A stretch of DNA of 64,000 nt from Methanosarcina sp. UBA289 (GTDB lineage Archaea > Halobacteriota > Methanosarcinia > Methanosarcinales > Methanosarcinaceae): assembly GCA_002496565.1 (NCBI GenBank), contig DAKJ01000018.1, forward strand, positions 317,426-381,425. The letters are read 5' to 3'. The notes under the pieces were generated by a model. It was given only the letters and a program-made list of their open reading frames with translations, searched no databases and was not told the origin of the DNA. Position numbers and translations under genes: made by a program. The stretch's first letter is position 1; every line of letters begins with the position of its first letter. Shown in pieces: positions 26,780 to 35,699 of the stretch.

Positions 26780-29545
26780 TTAAATGCGATCGGAATTCGT
26801 TTTTCTGGGATTTTTCCCCGGAGAACTTTTCCTTGAGAAATATTTTACAAGTTCCATAGATATGAGCGTGGTAGAAGCAAGAGCCAGTACTACTCCCCAT
26901 TCAGACAGAGAAAGTGGAACAGTCCTGAACGCAGTCTGGAGAAAAGGAACATAAATTACCATCAGTTGCAGGATTATTGTGATCAGAACTGCATAAACCA
27001 GAGGTTTGTTTGTAAAAAGACCCAGAGAAAAGATAGAGTAACGATCAGACCTCCAGTTGAAGGCATTAAACATTTCTGAAAAAACCACAAGGGTAAAAAT
27101 CAGAGTCTGCAATTTCTCAAGTGGAAAACCACTATCAACCGCCCAGGTTAAAACGATTAAAGCCTGAAGAGCAATTAGCCCTCCGAGTCCCAACCCGGCT
27201 GTAATTTCCCGCCGGGTGATAAGCCCTTCCTCAACGTTTCTTGGCTTCTGTCTCATAATACCATTGTCTGGAGGCTCAACTGATAGAGCCATTGGAGGAA
27301 GCCCGTCTGTAATCAGGTTAATCCAGAGGATCTGAACCGCAAGCAGAGGTAGGATCTGCCATCCCAGGATAGAAATAAGGACTATGAAAACCTCACCGCT
27401 ATGAGCTGAGAGCCCGTAAGTGATGAAATTTCTTATGTTTTTGAATATATTTCGCCCTTCCTCAACTGCTGCAACGATGGACGCAAAGTTATCGTCCGTA
27501 AGGATCATGCTTGAGGCTTCTTTGCTGACATCCGTGCCTGTAATCCCCATAGCTATCCCCATATCTGCAGCTTTAAGGGCAGGAGCATCATTTACCCCAT
27601 CCCCTGTCATCGCCACGACATAGCCCTTTTTCTTAAAGGCATCGATTACTCTCAATTTGTGGGTAGGGTAAACCCTAGCATAAACCGAAATCCTTTCGAC
27701 TTTTTCCTCGAACTCGGCATCTCTAAGGTTATCAAGTTCTGAACCTGTAAGAGTGAGATCGTTTTCCTTTAAAATCCCGAGTTCCTTTGCAATTGCAGAC
27801 GCCGTAATCTTATGGTCTCCTGTGATCATTACGGTTTTAATGCCTGCATCTGCACATTTCTGGATTGCAATCTTTACTTCCTCTCTAGGGGGGTCTCTCA
27901 TACCCATTAAACCTGAAAAAGCCATATCTTTTTCAATTTCTTCTGAAGGGATTTCTCCTGAAGAAGTCTTTTCAAGAAACATATCCTCATCCAGAGGTTG
28001 GAATGAGAGAGCCATGACCCTGAGGGCTTGGTCAGCCATTTCCCTGACTTTTTCTGCAATCAACTTCTTTATTTCGGGAGATAAAGCCTTAATTTCACCA
28101 TCAAGAAAAATCTTCGTACATGAGCCTAAAATTACCTCAGGGGCTCCCTTTGAGAAAGCAATAAGACCTTTAACAGGAAAGCTTTCAGACTCGATTTCCA
28201 GTTTATTGAAGGTGGTCATTCTTTTTCTTTCAGAGGAAAAGGGTATTTCTCCAAGACGAGGATACTTTTGATCAAGCTCAACTTTACGAAGCCCTGCCTT
28301 TGCCGCAGCAACCACAAGAGCTGCCTCAGTCGGATCTCCTTTAATTTCCCATTTCTCATTTTCTTTAAAAAAGTCAGCATCGTTACAAAGAACAGCTCCC
28401 AGCAAGAGAGTCTGAAGATGAAGTTCATCTCCAGTAACTTTTACATTTCCCTTAAAAAACTCTCCTTCAGGAGAATATCCTGCTCCTGTAATCTTTAAAA
28501 TCTGCTCATTGACGCAGATTCTTTCAACTGTCATTTTGTTCTGGGTAAGTGTGCCTGTCTTATCCGAACAGATAACGTTTGTGGCTCCGAGAGTTTCTAC
28601 AGACGGCAGTTTTCTCACAAGGGCGTGCCTTTTGACCATACGCCTTACCCCAAGCCCAAGCCCTACCGTAACAACTGCAGGAAGAGCTTCAGGGATTGCA
28701 GCAACCGCAAGGGCAACCCCCCATAAAAACATATCAAGCAGGGGAAAACCGTAGAAAACGCCAAGCATTGCAACAAAAGCTACAATTATAAGAGTTGCAG
28801 CTCCAATCCATCTACCGAACTTGTCAAGGCTTTCCTGTAAAGGAGTTCTGGATCTCTCTATTGTCCCCAAAAGCCCGGCTAGTTCCCCAAAAGTAGTATT
28901 CATCCCAGTTGCGGTAACAATCGCACTGCCTCTTCCGTAAGCAACTGAAGTTCCTGTATAAACCATATTTACCCTGTCAGATTCAGGAGTTTCGGAAGGA
29001 AGGACTTCAGTACTCTTCTGAACTGGCACGGATTCTCCCGTAAGAGAAGATTCATCAGTTTTGAGATTAAACCCTTTAATGACCCTGGCATCCGCTGGAA
29101 TGCGGTCTCCAGTCTGAAGCAGAATAATGTCTCCAGGAACGAGCTTTTTTGAAGGAATTTCTTTTTCGACTCCATCCCTTATAACAGTCGCTTCTGGAGA
29201 GGTAAGAGACCTTAGAAGTTCAATGGCTTTTTCGGCTTGATATTCCTGCACGAAGCTGAGAATGCCTGCAAGAAAAACTGTAAAAAGAATCACTGTAGCA
29301 TCGATCAGCTCCCCAAGAAGGACCGAAATGATAGAAGCAATTATCAAAATAACAATTAATATACTTGTAAACTGTGAAATGAAAAGTCGCAGGATCGAGA
29401 CTTTTTCCTTTTCTTCAAGTTCATTTTCGCCATATTTTTTAAGTCTTTCTTCTGCTTCCTGAGAACTCAAACCTGATTCTGAGACCCCAAGTTCTTCAAA
29501 AACGGAGTTTATTTCCTGGTCGTAATACACCCCTTTATCCCTCAA
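26780..29545 (-). CDS. P-type cation-transporting ATPase (Ca2+-type, P2)
   Basis: A 921-residue P2-type ATPase. The N-terminal cation-ATPase segment (1-70), the TGES actuator loop (LTGESVPVQK), the phosphorylated Asp328 in DKTGTLTQNK, the nucleotide-binding region and TGDGVNDAPALKAADMGIAMG are all intact. The helix-4 ion motif is AAIPEALP (Glu286) and helix 6 has NLITDGLPPMALS, as in SERCA/PMR1 pumps; helix 5 reads SAHSGEV, with His where SERCA has Asn. Most likely a Ca2+ or Mn2+ exporter. Start is uncertain: TTG at 29545, only one base after GGAGG, or GTG at 29530. It is convergent with the antiporter. Confidence 0.92.
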   Translation of the reverse strand: MRDKGVYYDQEINSVFEELGVSESGLSSQEAEERLKKYGENELEEKEKVSILRLFISQFTSILIVILIIASIISVLLGELIDATVILFTVFLAGILSFVQEYQAEKAIELLRSLTSPEATVIRDGVEKEIPSKKLVPGDIILLQTGDRIPADARVIKGFNLKTDESSLTGESVPVQKSTEVLPSETPESDRVNMVYTGTSVAYGRGSAIVTATGMNTTFGELAGLLGTIERSRTPLQESLDKFGRWIGAATLIIVAFVAMLGVFYGFPLLDMFLWGVALAVAAIPEALPAVVTVGLGLGVRRMVKRHALVRKLPSVETLGATNVICSDKTGTLTQNKMTVERICVNEQILKITGAGYSPEGEFFKGNVKVTGDELHLQTLLLGAVLCNDADFFKENEKWEIKGDPTEAALVVAAAKAGLRKVELDQKYPRLGEIPFSSERKRMTTFNKLEIESESFPVKGLIAFSKGAPEVILGSCTKIFLDGEIKALSPEIKKLIAEKVREMADQALRVMALSFQPLDEDMFLEKTSSGEIPSEEIEKDMAFSGLMGMRDPPREEVKIAIQKCADAGIKTVMITGDHKITASAIAKELGILKENDLTLTGSELDNLRDAEFEEKVERISVYARVYPTHKLRVIDAFKKKGYVVAMTGDGVNDAPALKAADMGIAMGITGTDVSKEASSMILTDDNFASIVAAVEEGRNIFKNIRNFITYGLSAHSGEVFIVLISILGWQILPLLAVQILWINLITDGLPPMALSVEPPDNGIMRQKPRNVEEGLITRREITAGLGLGGLIALQALIVLTWAVDSGFPLEKLQTLIFTLVVFSEMFNAFNWRSDRYSIFSLGLFTNKPLVYAVLITIILQLMVIYVPFLQTAFRTVPLSLSEWGVVLALASTTLISMELVKYFSRKSSPGKNPRKTNSDRI

Positions 29546-29546
29546 G

Positions 29547-29566
29547 CCTCCGGGATTATCCGGAGG
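29547..29566 (-). promoter_or_regulatory. Stem-loop burying GGAGG before the P-type ATPase
   Basis: On the minus strand CCTCCGG and CCGGAGG form a perfect 7-bp stem with a 6-base loop, directly before the coding region. The only GGAGG near the start is inside the stem's 3' arm. A weaker GAGG lies between it and the GTG at 29530. Confidence 0.5.
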
Positions 29567-29804
29567 TATCTCTCAATTAATATATCCTCTTCTCTAATAT
29601 AAGTTTCAAAGCATATATAGCGGTTAAGCATATCGATATGCTAAGAGATTTTTAAAGGAATATTGGTTATACGAAGCTTTGTGGAAAAAGAGATATAAAA
29701 CTTTAGCAGTTTTTATACTAAGAAGGGGTCTAGAATCTGTTTGAAATCTTAAGGGACATTAAGATTCTGTTTAAAAGCTAAAACAGATAAGGGAAAAATT
29801 GGAT

Positions 29805-31139
29805 ATGAAAATCGTAATAATAGGAAGTGGGCTTGCAGGGTTGTCAGCCGGGTACAAGCTCTGCAAATCGAATGAAATTGTTATTTTTGAAAAAGATGAA
29901 GAAATTGGGGGGATGGCCGCAAGTTATTGCCAGGACTATAAAGGAAAAAAATATTTTATAGAGAAGTATTATCATCATATATTCAGGAGCGATTCGGAAC
30001 TTCTTGACCTGATAAGGGAATTAGGACTTGAAATTCAAATGATGTGGCTTAAGGGGAAAAATGCCTATTTCGTAGACGGTAAAAATTATCCTATGAATAC
30101 TCCTGCTGAAATTCTAAGATTTAAACCTCTTTCGTTTACGGATCTGGTAAAACTTGGGTTGCTGGTGCTTAGGATAAAGCTAATAAATGATACGACTTCC
30201 TACGACAGAATAAAGGCGAAAGACTGGATTCTTGATACTGCGGGACAATCTGTATACGAAAACTTTTTTGCTCCTCTCATGAAAAGCAAATTCGGTGAAA
30301 ATGCCGAAAATGTTTCTGCAGCCTGGCTCATAGGGCGTGTGAAAATAAGGTCAGATAGAGGAAGTGAAGGAGAAAAACTGGGGTACCTGAGAGGAGGGTT
30401 CAATTCCCTGATAGAAGCTCTGGCAAGGGAAATCACTGCACAGGGGGGCAGGATCTTACAGAATAAAGCAATAACGGAAATTGTAATCAAAGACAATGCA
30501 GTGCAAGGAGTGGTCACAGATGGGGATTTCATACCCTGTGATGCTGTGATTTCAACGGTTGAACCCAGGGTACTGGATGCCCTCACAAAAGGCAAGCTTG
30601 GAGCCCTTCACACAACCCTGCAAAGCATCCGCTATCAGGGAACTGCGTGTGCACTTATAGGTCTTGACAAAGAACTTATGAAAGATGGAAATTACTGGTT
30701 GAACATAAAAGCTGACGTGCCTTTTGGAGCCGTAATCGAGCATACCAATTTTATGCCTTTTAAGGACTACGGAGAGCACCTTGTCTATGTGACCTCCTAT
30801 TTCCAAGATGAAAACGATGCTCTCTGGCTAAAGAAGGAAGAAGAAGTCCTGGATTCCTACCTGAAGGGTCTGGAAAAGATGTTTCCTGATTTTTCAAGGG
30901 CAGATATCCATTGGGCGAAACTCTTCCGCAGAATGGATACTGCCCCTGTGTATGAACAGGGATACCTTGAAAAGGTTCTGCCGTTTGCTCCAGGACCATC
31001 CGGGCTTTACCTGGCAGGAATGTTCTCATCAACCAATTACCCGGAAAGAAGCATGAACGGCTCTGTAAAAGCCGGGTTTGAAGCTGCAAAGTTCTTCATG
31101 AAAAAAGACGATAAATGCGAGGTTTGCTGGCTCGACTGA
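29805..31139 (+). CDS. FAD-dependent oxidoreductase (protoporphyrinogen-oxidase/UDP-galactopyranose-mutase-like)
   Basis: A 444-residue flavoprotein. The Rossmann FAD motif reads VIIGSGLAGLSAGYKL, followed by VIFEKDEEIGGMAASY; the C-terminal flavin contact is LYLAGMFSSTNYPERSMNGSVKAG. The KYYHHIF segment near residue 50 is seen in a subgroup found beside surface-glycan genes. The reaction is unknown; desaturation or sugar-ring isomerisation are the options. The ATG at 29805 is chosen over a TTG two codons upstream. Confidence 0.85.
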   Translation: MKIVIIGSGLAGLSAGYKLCKSNEIVIFEKDEEIGGMAASYCQDYKGKKYFIEKYYHHIFRSDSELLDLIRELGLEIQMMWLKGKNAYFVDGKNYPMNTPAEILRFKPLSFTDLVKLGLLVLRIKLINDTTSYDRIKAKDWILDTAGQSVYENFFAPLMKSKFGENAENVSAAWLIGRVKIRSDRGSEGEKLGYLRGGFNSLIEALAREITAQGGRILQNKAITEIVIKDNAVQGVVTDGDFIPCDAVISTVEPRVLDALTKGKLGALHTTLQSIRYQGTACALIGLDKELMKDGNYWLNIKADVPFGAVIEHTNFMPFKDYGEHLVYVTSYFQDENDALWLKKEEEVLDSYLKGLEKMFPDFSRADIHWAKLFRRMDTAPVYEQGYLEKVLPFAPGPSGLYLAGMFSSTNYPERSMNGSVKAGFEAAKFFMKKDDKCEVCWLD

Positions 31140-31572
31140 GAGAGGTACCTCCTGTATTTTCATTTCCTGTATATTCATTAGAAGTTTTGTGTATCTGAAG
31201 AAGTCTCCGGACTTAATATAGTCTTTTAGGACGAACTATTATATAGACAAAGGGATGATAATATACTGTCTGTATCTACGTGCAGAAAGAAGTTCTGCAT
31301 GATTACCTGTCCTTCCGGATTTATCATTCACGGGGATTTAAGAAATGATGGATTAGGAAAAGACAGTAATACTCTAAAGAATCTGGACTTCTGCCGTTAA
31401 TCGGCATTTGGGGGCGTGCTGGTCAAATCCGCATTTGTGGAGATGGCGCAGGAGAATAGACTTGTTTTCCCTTGAGCTTGGCTCTCAAAAAGAGATCTCG
31501 GATGCTGTAAAAAGCTGCCCTGGCTTCCGGGAAGGGGTATTGGCAGCGTGAAAATAAGAGGAGTGGTAAAAG
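31140..31572 (+). promoter_or_regulatory. Hairpin-rich leader region before the DUF3303 gene
   Basis: About 430 bases without a supported gene. A TATA box (TATTATATA, 31237-31245) predicts a start near 31268 and a leader of about 300 bases. Stems: AAGTC/GACTT (31201-31214), TGCAGAA/TTCTGCA (31281-31299), CTGTC/GACAG (31307-31311 and 31363-31367) enclosing ATCATT/AATGAT, and TGCCG/CGGCA (31392-31406). From 31400 on, short frameshifted open segments on the plus strand could instead be a gene remnant. Confidence 0.4.
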
Positions 31573-31845
31573 ATGTTATTCATGGACGTTAGTACCTGGG
31601 ACCCTTCGAACCGCGATAAGATCCTTGAACATTTTAAGAAACTGGAAATTCCAGAAGGAATCAATATCATAAACCAATGGGTTGACCTTTCTGGAAACCG
31701 GTATTATATTCTTTACGAAGCAGAAAGTGCCGAGGCTTATGGAGCTTTCAATCTGCCCTGGTCGGATATCTGCGTAATTGACAGCGTGCCGGTTATGGAA
31801 GCTTCCGAATTCATGCAGCTTCTGCCTAAATATTATAAAAAGTAA
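31573..31845 (+). CDS. DUF3303 family protein
   Basis: A 90-residue soluble protein starting MLFMDVSTWDPSNRDKILE, behind GGAG and GGTAAAAG. It resembles DUF3303-type dimeric alpha/beta-barrel proteins, which are common in Methanosarcina and of unknown function. The final part (DICVIDSVPVMEASEFMQLLP) is the expected barrel strand and helix. Its most notable feature is the long structured leader. Confidence 0.75.
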   Translation: MLFMDVSTWDPSNRDKILEHFKKLEIPEGINIINQWVDLSGNRYYILYEAESAEAYGAFNLPWSDICVIDSVPVMEASEFMQLLPKYYKK

Positions 31846-32014
31846 ATTGTAGAACTTAGTATTTCTGTAATTTATTGATACGGTATTCAAAAAAGCCCGA
31901 TGAGCTGCATATTAACTGGCTCATCGAAAAATCTTTATTTTATTGTTCTTAAATGACAGGGCTTTTTCATAGCTTATTTTTGCTCAGTGCATCAATTTTT
32001 TAGCACTACTACAT

Positions 32015-33445
32015 TCAAATTTTTAGCATTAATGCTTTTAGATCAAGATATTCAGATAGAGCATCAGGCCCATTTTCTTTTCCTATTCCACTCTCTCCGG
32101 CACCACCGAAAGGAACTTCAGGAGCGACCTTAAGGTGCTGATTTATCCAGATAATTCCTGCATTCAGTTGTTCGCACCCTGTACGGACTCTATCAATATT
32201 TTTTGTCCAAATAGAGGCCCCAAGCCCATAACAGGTATTATTTGCCTCTTCAATTGCTTCCTCAAGATTTTTTACCTGCACTACAGGCAATACTGGGCCA
32301 AATACTTCTTCTTTCAAAAGCCTGGATTCCCTTTGTACATCTACAACAAGAGTGGGCTCGAAAAAATATCCCCTGCTGTAGGCGCTACCCTCTGGAACTC
32401 TGCCTCCTGCAACTATTCTTCCCTCGTCCTTTTCTTCGACATCTGCCACAAGCTCTTTTATATATTCCCACTGCCTGCAGTTATTAAGGGGTCCCATATC
32501 AATGTTTTCGTGTAGCCCATTTCCAACCTTTAAGTTCCGGATACTTGCTTCAAGTTTTTTTATGAACCCCTCAGCCACAGATTCAAAAACAAACAGTCTC
32601 TTTACAGCAGTACAGGTCTGTCCACAATTGTAAAATCTTCCCCGAAGTGCCCCTGAAACTGCGGTCTCAAGATTTGCATCATCACAGACGATCATGGGAT
32701 CACTCCCCCCAAGCTCAAGGGTTACTCTTTTCATCCCACCGGCCGCAAGTTCGGCTACACGTTTCCCGGTTCTGGCTTCTCCAGTAAAGGAGATCTTTTT
32801 CACCTGAGGGCTCTTAACAAGACTTTCTCCCACAACCTCACCAGGGCCTGTAACGATATTGATCACACCTGGAGGAAGTCCTGCCTCACTCAGGATAGAA
32901 GCCAGGGTAAGGTTAGTAAGGGGAGTATTGCTTGCAGGTTTCAGGACAAGCGTATTTCCTGTAATTAGGGCAGGGCTTATCTTCCATGCCATAATAAGCG
33001 CAGGCATGTTCCAGGGAATTATGGCTGCACAGACCCCTAAAGGCTTCTTTATGGTAAAAGAGTACCCATTTTGTGGAACCGGAATGAAATCTCCGTGAAA
33101 ACTGCTTGCAAGCCCGCAATAATACTCAAGGACATTTGCAAAACCTTCAATCTCGTTTTTGGATTCGGCAAAAGGTTTACCCTGTTCCCGGGTAAGCAGG
33201 ATGGCAAGTTCGTCCTTCCTCTGTCTTACAATTCCTGCAGCTGTGTAAAGAATCCTGGCTCTTTGCTGCGGAGATGTGGAAGCCCAACAATTAAAAGCTG
33301 AAGATGCAGCTTCAACCGCTATCTCCACATCATATTCCGTGCCTTTCGGAACCTGGTCAATAAGTTCACCTGTTGCCGGGTTTATGATATAGAAAAACTC
33401 GCCGCTGTACGATTCTACAGCCTTTCCGTTAATCTGCATTTTCAT
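32015..33445 (-). CDS. NAD(P)-dependent aldehyde dehydrogenase
   Basis: A 476-residue ALDH-superfamily enzyme close to succinate-semialdehyde and lactaldehyde dehydrogenases. Motifs: IIPWNMPALIMAWKISPAL, the general base Glu in VTLELGGSDPMIV, and the catalytic Cys in FYNCGQTCTAVKR, then EEVFGPVLPVVQ. Methanogen homologues can serve lactaldehyde oxidation for F420 synthesis, but substrate cannot be fixed from sequence. It is monocistronic. Confidence 0.92.
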   Translation of the reverse strand: MKMQINGKAVESYSGEFFYIINPATGELIDQVPKGTEYDVEIAVEAASSAFNCWASTSPQQRARILYTAAGIVRQRKDELAILLTREQGKPFAESKNEIEGFANVLEYYCGLASSFHGDFIPVPQNGYSFTIKKPLGVCAAIIPWNMPALIMAWKISPALITGNTLVLKPASNTPLTNLTLASILSEAGLPPGVINIVTGPGEVVGESLVKSPQVKKISFTGEARTGKRVAELAAGGMKRVTLELGGSDPMIVCDDANLETAVSGALRGRFYNCGQTCTAVKRLFVFESVAEGFIKKLEASIRNLKVGNGLHENIDMGPLNNCRQWEYIKELVADVEEKDEGRIVAGGRVPEGSAYSRGYFFEPTLVVDVQRESRLLKEEVFGPVLPVVQVKNLEEAIEEANNTCYGLGASIWTKNIDRVRTGCEQLNAGIIWINQHLKVAPEVPFGGAGESGIGKENGPDALSEYLDLKALMLKI

Positions 33446-33616
33446 ATCTATCAGTATTCATAAAGATCTATATTAAGATAACAGGAGGTACTGGAGGTTA
33501 TCTGAAAATCAGATAGTCGATGACAATAGAACAAATCCACTAACTTCTTATCGCGCTTATTCATCGATCAGCCTGTCAAAAATAAGGAGCTTGAATTCCG
33601 ATTCATGAAATTTAAA

Positions 33617-34036
33617 TTAAGCCTTACGTATCAACCGCCTGAGAAGTTCTCTTTCTTCCAGTGTGAAATCCGAAAGGAGCATATCGGCAAAAAGAACCAA
33701 TTTTTCCAGAATCACCTTTCTTACTTCCTTTCCTTCTTCAGTCAGATAAACCCTGTAAGCCCAAAGGTCATTTTTATTTCTTTGTCTGTACACGTAACCT
33801 TCTTTTTCCAGGTTCTTGATCGCTCTTGTACTTGTTGCTTTACTAACTTTAAGCGTTTTTGCAAGAATTTCCTGAGATATGCCATCCTTGCGGTATAAAA
33901 CCATTAAAAAATAAAATTGTCCGCTTCCGATCCTGTAAGCTTCGAGTTCTTTTGCCATACAAGCTAGATGGCTCCGGTAGATGATGGCGATCGAACCGAG
34001 GATTTCTCTTGGATCTGCCATGATTTTATCCTCCAT
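33617..34036 (-). CDS. MarR family transcription regulator
   Basis: A 139-residue winged-helix dimer of the MarR type. The recognition region is ISQEILAKTLKVSKATSTRAIKNLEKEGYVYRQ and the wing NDLWAYRVYLTEEG. The first Met (MEDKI) or the sixth residue (MADPRE) could be the start. Its promoter contains the same operator as the MFS transporter gene upstream, so it probably represses both itself and that transporter until a ligand binds. Confidence 0.92.
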   Translation of the reverse strand: MEDKIMADPREILGSIAIIYRSHLACMAKELEAYRIGSGQFYFLMVLYRKDGISQEILAKTLKVSKATSTRAIKNLEKEGYVYRQRNKNDLWAYRVYLTEEGKEVRKVILEKLVLFADMLLSDFTLEERELLRRLIRKA

Positions 34037-34077
34037 TTTATAACACCGGGAAGTTTGCTTTGGAATAAGCTAGTTAA

Positions 34078-34120
34078 GAATTAATAACGAATGAAACTAA
34101 TTTGAGATTATAATCGTAGA
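34078..34120 (-). promoter_or_regulatory. marR promoter and MarR-type operator
   Basis: On the minus strand a TATA-like GATTATAATC (about 34119-34110) is followed by CAAATTAGTTTCATTCGTTATTAATTC (split here: CAAATTAGTTTCA then TTCGTTATTAATTC). The first 13 bases are identical to the operator in the MFS promoter. The site overlaps the expected transcription start, as expected for a repressor. Confidence 0.6.
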
Positions 34121-34152
34121 TTTTTAGGTTTATATCTTCTTTCAGACACTAT

Positions 34153-35355
34153 TTAGAAATGTCCAACGCCTTTGCTGCGCATAGCTTTTTTCCCATGTAA
34201 TAAATAATACAATAGCAGGCACACCACCGCAAAAACTGCCATGCGCATGTATATTCCTCTGTAACCAGTAAAAGGAATAATAAATCCAACCATTAAAGGC
34301 CCAATTCCCATTCCTATGTCTGAAAACGCAAAATAGGTTGAATTCGCCAATCCCATACGGTGTTGTGGAGTTATTTTAACAGAAATGGCCTGAGTACTGG
34401 ACTGTATAGCTCCAAATCCAAGCCCTATCAAAGCTGCGGCTAACAAAAGTGTATAACCGTGATGAGTTTGGCTAAACAGTATCATTCCAGCCGTAAATGT
34501 AAGAATTGCCGGGTACATGATTGCATTTTCACCTTTGGAGTCAAACAGTCGACCAATAATCGGCCTCGAAACTAAAATTACTGCGGCATATACTATGAAA
34601 AAGAAGCTGGCTGCATCCACGAGATGAATTTCCTTGGAGTACACTTCAAGGAAGGACACAACACTCGAATAACAGCTGAAAATAAACATACAAACAACTG
34701 AAATTGGAATTACCCTGGGTTCAAAGAAGTTGTTAAATTTAAATCCCTTCATTTTCTCCAGCTGTTCTTTTGTTAATTCCATTTTATGTAAGGATGATAA
34801 AAATGGCAGAATTACAAGACTGATTGCTGAGGCAACTGCACAAGTAGCAAAAATCATGACGAAACTGCCATACTGGCTAATGAACATACCTAAAAAGGGG
34901 CCGATAGCGGTTGCGAGTATCTGACTTAATCCGAAATAGGCAATCCCTTCACCCTTCCTTTCCATAGGAATAATATTTGCAACGATTGTAGCCGTTGCTG
35001 TAGTAGTAATACCAAATCCCATGCCATGAAGAAAGCGGACAGTAAACAGATGAAAAATATTATTAATCCTAAAATATAATAGCGTCATAATTAAGCTTAA
35101 AATAACTCCCGAGTAAAGGGTCTTCTTATGACCGACTTGTCCGATCCATTTTCCGACAAACAGACGTGCGATAAGTCCGCCAATTATGAATATGCTGGCA
35201 GAAAAGCCCGCTTCACCTGGGGATGAATTAAATTTACTCATCGCATATCCAGACATGACTATCATTAATAAGTAAAAACTTAAAGCAGCTATAAAATTTT
35301 CAACGAAGATGACTACAAAATCGTTAGTCCATAATCTTGATTTTTTTGAATTCAT
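34153..35355 (-). CDS. MFS transporter (drug/metabolite efflux type)
   Basis: A 400-residue 12-helix major facilitator. The loop 2-3 signature is visible as FVGKWIGQVGHKKTLYSG, and the central cytoplasmic loop is MELTKEQLEKMKGFK. The family includes multidrug efflux carriers of the YfkF/Bcr-like type. It is upstream of marR on the same strand with its own promoter and a long leader. Substrate unknown. Confidence 0.88.
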   Translation of the reverse strand: MNSKKSRLWTNDFVVIFVENFIAALSFYLLMIVMSGYAMSKFNSSPGEAGFSASIFIIGGLIARLFVGKWIGQVGHKKTLYSGVILSLIMTLLYFRINNIFHLFTVRFLHGMGFGITTTATATIVANIIPMERKGEGIAYFGLSQILATAIGPFLGMFISQYGSFVMIFATCAVASAISLVILPFLSSLHKMELTKEQLEKMKGFKFNNFFEPRVIPISVVCMFIFSCYSSVVSFLEVYSKEIHLVDAASFFFIVYAAVILVSRPIIGRLFDSKGENAIMYPAILTFTAGMILFSQTHHGYTLLLAAALIGLGFGAIQSSTQAISVKITPQHRMGLANSTYFAFSDIGMGIGPLMVGFIIPFTGYRGIYMRMAVFAVVCLLLYYLLHGKKAMRSKGVGHF

Positions 35356-35540
35356 ATATTATGTCTCGTTATGTCTCTTTTTTCTTTTGAAGATCTCTTA
35401 AGATTAGTAAAGCGTGCTACTTTTTGTGTATTTAAAAAGCCATAATCGAATTCGGAAAGCTAGCATGCAGGTTTACCGCATCTGTTTGGCGGCAGACTAG
35501 ACCAGAGGTTGTTTCGATCTAGCCTTTTTTCATATGTTGA

Positions 35541-35624
35541 ACTATTCTCGGATAACTTTTCTCGAACAACTATTCTCAGATAACTGTTCTCAGATAACTG
35601 TTCTCAGAGAATTATTCTAGAAGT
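35541..35624. repeat. 14-bp tandem repeat, five clear units and one degenerate
   Basis: Units of the form ACTGTTCTCAGATA start at 35541, 35555, 35569, 35583, 35597 and (degenerate) 35611. They differ at a few positions, and the third to fifth units are nearly identical. They lie inside the predicted untranslated leader of the MFS mRNA. Confidence 0.85.
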
Positions 35625-35634
35625 ACTATGTTTG

Positions 35635-35699
35635 AATTAGTTACATTGTGAAACTAATTTGATCTTTATACATTTTTAACGTATATATTAGTTACTAAT
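35635..35699 (-). promoter_or_regulatory. MFS promoter with MarR-type operators
   Basis: A perfect inverted repeat AATTAGTT-9-AACTAATT lies at 35635-35659, and a palindrome ATTAGT-T-ACTAAT at 35687-35699. On the minus strand a TATA box (TAATATATACG, about 35690-35680) lies about 20 bases before the first operator. One site therefore overlaps the TATA box and the other the transcription start. Confidence 0.65.
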
